Assembly: GCF_013085465.1 (NCBI RefSeq)
Contig: NZ_CP049838.1
Location: 7,378,001 to 7,442,000, forward strand
Origin: Streptomyces asoensis
GTDB lineage: Bacteria > Actinomycetota > Actinomycetes > Streptomycetales > Streptomycetaceae
DNA length: 64,000 nt
Direction: 5' to 3'
How positions within the stretch are numbered: the stretch's first letter is position 1; each line of letters begins with the position of its first letter. Position numbers and translations under genes: made by a program. Shown here piece by piece: positions 59,302 to 64,000 of the stretch. Below the pieces are notes generated by a model, which was not told the origin of the DNA, made no database searches, and worked only from the letters and a program-made list of their open reading frames with translations.

Positions 59302-60480
59302 GTGCGTCGAACCGCATTCCTTGTGACCGTCACCGCCCTGATCGTGGGCGCTCTCGCCTCCCCGAACGTCCCCCGGGCTCAAGCCGCCCCCACCACCTTC
59401 GCCCACCCCGGGGTCACCGTCTCCCGGGCGCAACTGGACTTCGTCCGGGGCAAGGTCGACTCCGCGGCCCAGCCCTGGAAGGGAGCCTTCGACCAGCTTC
59501 TGGCGAGCAAGTACGCCAGTCTGAGCCGCACTCCCAAGCCCCGCGCCGTGGTCGAGTGCGGGTCCTACTCCAACCCGAACTACGGCTGCACGGACGAGCG
59601 GGAGGACGCGCTCGCGGCGTACACCGACGCCCTCGCCTGGTACATCACGCGGGACGAGCGGTACGCCAAGAAGGCCATCGAGCTGATGGACGCCTGGTCG
59701 GCCGTCGTCAAGGACCACACCAACAGCAACGCGCCCCTCCAGACCGGCTGGGCCGGCTCGTCCTGGCCCAGGGCCGCCGAGATCATCAAGTACACGTACA
59801 CCGGCGGCTGGGCCAACTCCGGCCGCTTCGCGACCATGCTGCGGGACGTCTACCTGCCCGAGGTCATCAACGGCTCCAACTCCAACGGCAACTGGGAGCT
59901 GTCCATGACGGAGGCCGCGATCGGCATCTCCGTCTTCCTCGAGGACAGGACGTCGTACGACAAGGCCATGGCGAAATTCCGCACCCGCACGGCCGCCTAC
60001 GTCTACCTGGCCTCCGACGGCGAGCTGCCGAGGACCGTGCCGAGCCAGAACCTGAACACCCGGGACAAGATCGTCGCCTACTGGCAGGGGCAGGGCACCT
60101 TCGTCACCGGGCTGACCCAGGAGACCTGCCGCGACCTCACCCACACCGGGTACGGCATCTCCGCGATCTCGCACGTCGCCGAGACCAGCCGGATCCAGGG
60201 GCAGGACCTGTACGGCACCGATGTCGGCGAGCGGCTGCGGCAGGCCCTCGGCTTCCAGGCCAAGTACCAGCTCGGCACGGCCGTCCCGAGCTGGCTGTGC
60301 GGGGGCTCTTTGAACCAGGATCTCGGATCGGTCACCGAGGTCGGTTACAACGCGCTGCACAACCGTCTGGGCATCGCGATGACCAACACCCAGACGCTGA
60401 CCCTTCAGAACCGCCCGGCCGGCACCAACAACCTCTTCGTCGCCTGGGAGACGCTCACCCACGGGGACAATCCCGCGTGA
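59302..60480 (+). CDS. secreted alginate-lyase-family polysaccharide lyase
   Basis: 392 aa. Signal peptide (RR, then hydrophobic to about residue 20, cleavage after AQA near 28) and an (alpha/alpha) barrel of the alginate lyase superfamily: NWELSMTEAAIGISVF near 200, DLTHTGYGISAI near 285 with the His/Tyr expected at the active site. It probably acts on a uronate or amino-sugar polymer. GTG 59302 has GGAG upstream; the longer start at 59269 would spoil the signal peptide. The promoter carries a DasR-like site, so expression may follow GlcNAc signals. A hairpin follows. Confidence 0.8.
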   Translation: MRRTAFLVTVTALIVGALASPNVPRAQAAPTTFAHPGVTVSRAQLDFVRGKVDSAAQPWKGAFDQLLASKYASLSRTPKPRAVVECGSYSNPNYGCTDEREDALAAYTDALAWYITRDERYAKKAIELMDAWSAVVKDHTNSNAPLQTGWAGSSWPRAAEIIKYTYTGGWANSGRFATMLRDVYLPEVINGSNSNGNWELSMTEAAIGISVFLEDRTSYDKAMAKFRTRTAAYVYLASDGELPRTVPSQNLNTRDKIVAYWQGQGTFVTGLTQETCRDLTHTGYGISAISHVAETSRIQGQDLYGTDVGERLRQALGFQAKYQLGTAVPSWLCGGSLNQDLGSVTEVGYNALHNRLGIAMTNTQTLTLQNRPAGTNNLFVAWETLTHGDNPA

Positions 60481-60536
60481 CCCGGTGTCCGTGACCCGAT
60501 GTGCGTGAACCGATCCGGGGGGCTCGTCCGATGAAG

Positions 60537-60598
60537 GGGTGAGGGGCGCCGGTGCTCGTCTCGCCGCGTCAGGGTTGCGTCAAAGGCGCCCCTCACCC
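60537..60598 (+). terminator. long-loop hairpin after the lyase gene
   Basis: GGGTGAGGGGCGCC (60537-60550) and GGCGCCCCTCACCC (60585-60598): a 14-bp stem with a 34-base loop. Confidence 0.55.
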
Positions 60599-60679
60599 TT
60601 CAGCTCGTCCCTTATGTCGGAACTGTTGGCCGTAAGGTCGACGCTGCGTACGCAGGAGTCACGGGAAGACAATGAGGCC

Positions 60680-63238
60680 ATGGCACGCGGAAAGCTTCGG
60701 ATCTACCTCGGTGCGGCACCGGGCGTGGGCAAGACGTACGCGATGCTGTCCGAGGCGCACCGCAGGGTGGAGCGCGGCACGGACTGCGTGGTGGCGTTCG
60801 TCGAGCACCACGGGCGCCAGCGCACCGAGGTGATGCTGCACGGCCTCGAGCAGGTCCCGCGCCGGGAACTGGAGTACCGGGGCGGCGTCTTCACCGAGAT
60901 GGACGTGGACGCGGTCCTCGCCCGCGCCCCGCGGGTCGCCCTGGTGGACGAACTCGCCCACACCAACGTCCCGGGCTCGCGCAACGCCAAGCGCTGGCAG
61001 GACGTGCAGGAACTGCTCGCCGCCGGCGTCGACGTGGTCTCGACCGTGAACATCCAGCACCTGGAGTCCCTCGGCGACGTCGTGGAGTCGATCACGGGGG
61101 TACGGCAGCAGGAGACCGTGCCCGACGAGTTCGTCCGGCGCGCCGACCAGATCGAGCTCGTGGACATGTCACCGCAGGCGCTGCGGCGGCGGATGGCGCA
61201 CGGGAACATCTACAAGCCGGACAAGGTCGACGCCGCCCTGTCCAACTACTTCCGGCCCGGAAACCTCACCGCCCTGCGGGAGCTGGCCCTGCTGTGGGTG
61301 GCCGACCGGGTCGACGAGTACCTGAAGCAGTACCGCAGCGAGCACCACGTGTCGGCGATCTGGGGTTCGCGCGAGCGGATCGTGGTCGGGCTGACCGGCG
61401 GTCCGGAGGGACGCACCCTGATCCGGCGGGCGGCCCGGCTGGCGGAGAAGGGTGCCGGCGGGGAGGTGCTCGCCGTGTACATCGCGCGCAGCGACGGGCT
61501 GACCTCCGCCTCGCCCAAGGAACTGGCGGTCCAGCGCACCCTCGTGGAGGACCTGGGCGGCACCTTCCACCATGTGGTCGGCGACGACATTCCGGCCGCG
61601 CTGCTCGACTTCGCCCGCGGGGTCAACGCCACGCAGATCGTGCTCGGCTCCTCGCGCCGCAAGGCCTGGCAGTACGTCTTCGGGCCCGGGGTCGGCGCGA
61701 CGGTCGCCCGGGAGTCGGGGTCCGACCTCGACGTGCACATCGTCACCCACGACGAGGTCGCCAAGGGGCGCGGGCTGCCGGTGGCCAGGGGCGCCCGGCT
61801 CGGGCGGGCCCGGATCATCTGGGGGTGGCTGGTCGGTGTGGTGGGTCCGGTGCTGCTGGCGCTGCTGCTGAACACCGTCCACCTCGGCCTCGCCAACGAC
61901 ATGCTGCTGTTCCTGGCCGTGACGGTGGCGGCGGCGCTGCTCGGCGGGCTGCTGCCGGCCCTGGCCTCGGCGGCGGTGGGCTCACTGCTGCTGAACTACT
62001 TCTACACACCGCCCCTGCACCGATGGACGATCGCCGACCCGAAGAACATCGTCGCCATCGTGATCTTCGTCGGGGTGGGGGTGTCGGTGGCCTCGGTGGT
62101 GGACCTGGCGGCCCGGCGGACGCACCAGGCGGCCCGGTTGCGGGCCGAGTCGGAGATCCTGTCCTACCTGGCGGGCAACGTACTGCGGGGCGAGACCAGC
62201 CTGGAGGCGCTGCTGGAGCGGGTGCGCGAGACCTTCGGGATGGAGTCGGCGGCACTGCTGGAGCGGGCGGACGACAGGGCGCCGTGGACCCGCGCGGGCC
62301 ATGTCGGGTTCGGACGACCGGTCGAGCGGCCCGAGGACGCGGACGTGGACGTGCCGGTCGGCGACCACCTGGCGCTGGCGCTCACCGGGCGGGTGCTGCC
62401 CGCGGAGGACCGGCGGGTGCTGGCCGCGTTCGCCGCGCAGGCGGTCGTCGTACTGGACCGGCGGCGCCTCCAGGAGGAGGCCGACCAGGCCCGAGCGCTG
62501 GCCGAGGGCAATCGCATCCGCACGGCCCTGCTGGCCGCCGTGAGTCACGACCTGCGGACCCCGCTGGCCGGGATCAAGGCGGCGGTGTCGAGCCTCAGGT
62601 CCGACGACGTGGCCTGGTCCGAGGAGGACCAGGCGGAGCTGCTGGAGGGCATCGAGGAGGGCGCGGACCGCCTCGACCACCTGGTGGGCAACCTGCTGGA
62701 CATGTCCCGCCTCCAGACCGGTACGGTCACGCCGATCATCCGGGAGATCGACCTGGACGAGGTGGTGCCGATGGCGCTCGGCGGGGTGCCCGATCCGGCG
62801 GTGAGCGTGGAGCTGGACATCCCGGAGTCGCTGCCCATGGTCGCCGTGGACGCCGGGCTGCTGGAGCGGTCGGTCGCCAACCTCGTGGAGAACGCGGTCA
62901 AGTACAGTCCGGGCGGCGAGCCCGTGCTGGTCTCGGCGAGCGCGATGTCCGACCGGGTCGAGGTACGGGTCGTGGACCGCGGGCCGGGCGTTCCCGACGA
63001 GGCCAAGGAGCGGATATTCGCCCCCTTCCAGCGCTACGGCGACGCCCCGCGCGGGGCCGGGGTGGGGCTGGGTCTCGCGGTCGCGCGTGGTTTCGCCGAG
63101 GCCATGGGCGGCACCCTCAACGCCGAGGACACCCCCGGCGGCGGCCTCACCATGGTCCTCACCGTCCGCGCGGCGGGACCGCGCCTCGAGCCGCAGGCCG
63201 CACAACCTGCACAACCCGAAAGGCACGCCTCATGCTGA
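60680..63238 (+). CDS. kdpD: KdpD-type sensor histidine kinase
   Basis: 852 aa. N-terminal KdpD domain with Walker A (GAAPGVGKTY) and Walker B-like VALVDELAHTNVPGSRN, a universal-stress-protein domain (about 245-365), four close membrane segments (about 395-490), a GAF-like domain, HisKA (AAVSHDLRTPLAGIK) and HATPase_c (NLVENAVKYS, GAGVGLGLAVARGF). KdpD senses potassium and ionic status. ATG 60680 gives the usual KdpD start (RGKLRIYLGAAPG). The kdpFABC pump genes are not in the window. It overlaps kdpE by seven bases. Confidence 0.94.
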   Translation: MARGKLRIYLGAAPGVGKTYAMLSEAHRRVERGTDCVVAFVEHHGRQRTEVMLHGLEQVPRRELEYRGGVFTEMDVDAVLARAPRVALVDELAHTNVPGSRNAKRWQDVQELLAAGVDVVSTVNIQHLESLGDVVESITGVRQQETVPDEFVRRADQIELVDMSPQALRRRMAHGNIYKPDKVDAALSNYFRPGNLTALRELALLWVADRVDEYLKQYRSEHHVSAIWGSRERIVVGLTGGPEGRTLIRRAARLAEKGAGGEVLAVYIARSDGLTSASPKELAVQRTLVEDLGGTFHHVVGDDIPAALLDFARGVNATQIVLGSSRRKAWQYVFGPGVGATVARESGSDLDVHIVTHDEVAKGRGLPVARGARLGRARIIWGWLVGVVGPVLLALLLNTVHLGLANDMLLFLAVTVAAALLGGLLPALASAAVGSLLLNYFYTPPLHRWTIADPKNIVAIVIFVGVGVSVASVVDLAARRTHQAARLRAESEILSYLAGNVLRGETSLEALLERVRETFGMESAALLERADDRAPWTRAGHVGFGRPVERPEDADVDVPVGDHLALALTGRVLPAEDRRVLAAFAAQAVVVLDRRRLQEEADQARALAEGNRIRTALLAAVSHDLRTPLAGIKAAVSSLRSDDVAWSEEDQAELLEGIEEGADRLDHLVGNLLDMSRLQTGTVTPIIREIDLDEVVPMALGGVPDPAVSVELDIPESLPMVAVDAGLLERSVANLVENAVKYSPGGEPVLVSASAMSDRVEVRVVDRGPGVPDEAKERIFAPFQRYGDAPRGAGVGLGLAVARGFAEAMGGTLNAEDTPGGGLTMVLTVRAAGPRLEPQAAQPAQPERHASC

Positions 63239-63948
63239 GCCCGGCCGAGGGGACGCCCCAGGCCCCCACGAGAGTGCTCGTGATCGACGACGAGCCGCAG
63301 ATCGTCCGCGCCCTCGTGATCAACCTCAAGGCCCGCAGGTACGAGGTCGACGCGGCCCACGACGGCGCCACCGCCCTCCGGCTCGCCGCCGCCCGCCACC
63401 CGGACGTGATCGTCCTCGACCTGGGGCTGCCGGACATGGACGGCGTCGAGGTGATCAAGGGACTGCGCGGCTGGACCAGGGTGCCGATCCTGGTGCTGTC
63501 CGCCCGGCACTCCTCGGACGAGAAGGTCGAGGCGCTCGACGCGGGCGCCGACGACTACGTCACCAAGCCGTTCGGCATGGACGAGCTGCTGGCCCGGCTG
63601 CGAGCCGCAGTCCGCCGGGCGGAACCCGCCGGGGGAGGCGAGGACGAGGTCCTGGTGGAGACCGACGAGTTCACCGTCGACCTGGCCGCGAAGAAGGTCA
63701 ACCGGGCCGGGAAGGACGTACGGCTGACCCCCACGGAGTGGCATCTGCTGGAGGTGCTGGTGCGCAACACCGGCCGGCTGGTCAGCCAGAAACAGCTGCT
63801 CCAGGAGGTGTGGGGGCCGTCGTACGGCACGGAGACCAACTACCTGCGGGTGTACATGGCGCAGCTCAGACGCAAGCTCGAGGCGGATCCCTCGCATCCC
63901 AAGCACTTCGTCACGGAACCCGGGATGGGCTACCGGTTCGAGCGCTAG
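63232..63948 (+). CDS. kdpE: KdpE response regulator (OmpR family)
   Basis: 238 aa. Receiver (VLVIDDEPQIVRAL, phospho-Asp in VIVLDLGLPDMDG, switch Lys in VTKPFGM) and an OmpR-type winged helix (LTPTEWHLLEVLVRNTG, ending GMGYRFER). Partner of KdpD, which it overlaps. In most bacteria KdpE induces kdpFABC at low potassium; the target here may be elsewhere in the genome. ATG 63232 is the start. The last 52 bases of the window show no further gene. Confidence 0.94.
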   Translation: MLSPAEGTPQAPTRVLVIDDEPQIVRALVINLKARRYEVDAAHDGATALRLAAARHPDVIVLDLGLPDMDGVEVIKGLRGWTRVPILVLSARHSSDEKVEALDAGADDYVTKPFGMDELLARLRAAVRRAEPAGGGEDEVLVETDEFTVDLAAKKVNRAGKDVRLTPTEWHLLEVLVRNTGRLVSQKQLLQEVWGPSYGTETNYLRVYMAQLRRKLEADPSHPKHFVTEPGMGYRFER

Positions 63949-64000
63949 TGCGACGGGTGGGGCGGCGGCTACGGCTCTGTGGGTGTGCCCCGGTACCCTT

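Noticed and set aside
60680..63948. A complete kdp operon
   Set aside because: Only kdpD and kdpE are present; no pump subunit gene is found before the window ends.

Overview
The window is a high-GC actinobacterial chromosome segment. Gene content and order match the region of Streptomyces chromosomes around hrdB: whiH - hrdB - serine protease - parE ... parC - two M16 peptidases - M23 peptidase - ptsH - Pat acetyltransferase - tdk - sepH - hemH/cpfC - cutRS - dut - kdpDE. GTG starts, third-position G/C, GTGA/ATGA overlaps and leaderless starts all fit. No rRNA, tRNA, CRISPR array, phage or insertion sequence is visible.

Layout. 1-744 has no convincing gene apart from a possible truncated reverse-strand start at the left edge. 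745-6293: a debranching-enzyme-like protein, a Nudix-winged-helix regulator and an odd ABC ATPase-membrane fusion. 6294-13224: the sporulation regulator whiH behind a sigma-WhiG-type promoter, the principal sigma factor hrdB, a secreted trypsin-like protease, a small zinc-ribbon-like protein and topoisomerase IV parE. 13225-15859: a small repeat array and palindrome in front of a membrane protein/LiaS-like kinase/regulator operon. 15860-24293: a nutrient-uptake block with a DUF485-SSS carboxylate symporter pair, an orphan CitB-type response regulator, an SsuBCA-like ABC importer, then a paralogous CitB-type regulator with its CitA-type kinase. 24423-28095: an iron-boxed Apd1-like [2Fe-2S] protein, a 26-bp tandem repeat, an HTH-citrate synthase and two small accessory genes of less GC-rich sequence.

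28657-43383: a COG0523 metallochaperone, parC, an M16 catalytic/non-catalytic pair, a c-di-AMP-riboswitch-controlled M23 peptidase, a GntR regulator, ptsH (HPr) with a DasR-type operator, a Pat-type acetyltransferase, a phosphodiesterase and thymidine kinase. 43410-52660: VOC protein, sulfurtransferase, sepH, a low-complexity membrane protein, sugar-lactone oxidase and MFS genes, coproporphyrin ferrochelatase and an inositol monophosphatase-family enzyme; an iron box lies between the MFS and ferrochelatase genes. 53077-63948: cutRS, DUF4193, EcsC-like, DUF3093, thioesterase, dut, DUF3710, a secreted alginate-lyase-family protein with a DasR-like site inside its promoter, and kdpDE.

Functional threads: cell-cycle and chromosome genes (whiH, hrdB, parE/parC, sepH); envelope remodelling and sensing (M23 with c-di-AMP switch, LiaS-like system, CutRS, KdpDE); carbon sensing (DasR sites at ptsH and the lyase, SSS/ABC uptake with CitA/CitB regulators); and iron homeostasis (two DmdR1/IdeR-type boxes). 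Most genes are ordinary core genes. The more unusual items are the degenerate ABC fusion beside whiH, the duplicated CitB regulators around one importer, the iron-boxed Apd1-like protein, the DasR-like site in the lyase promoter and the two short tandem-repeat arrays. No database search was run; family names come from motif recognition.
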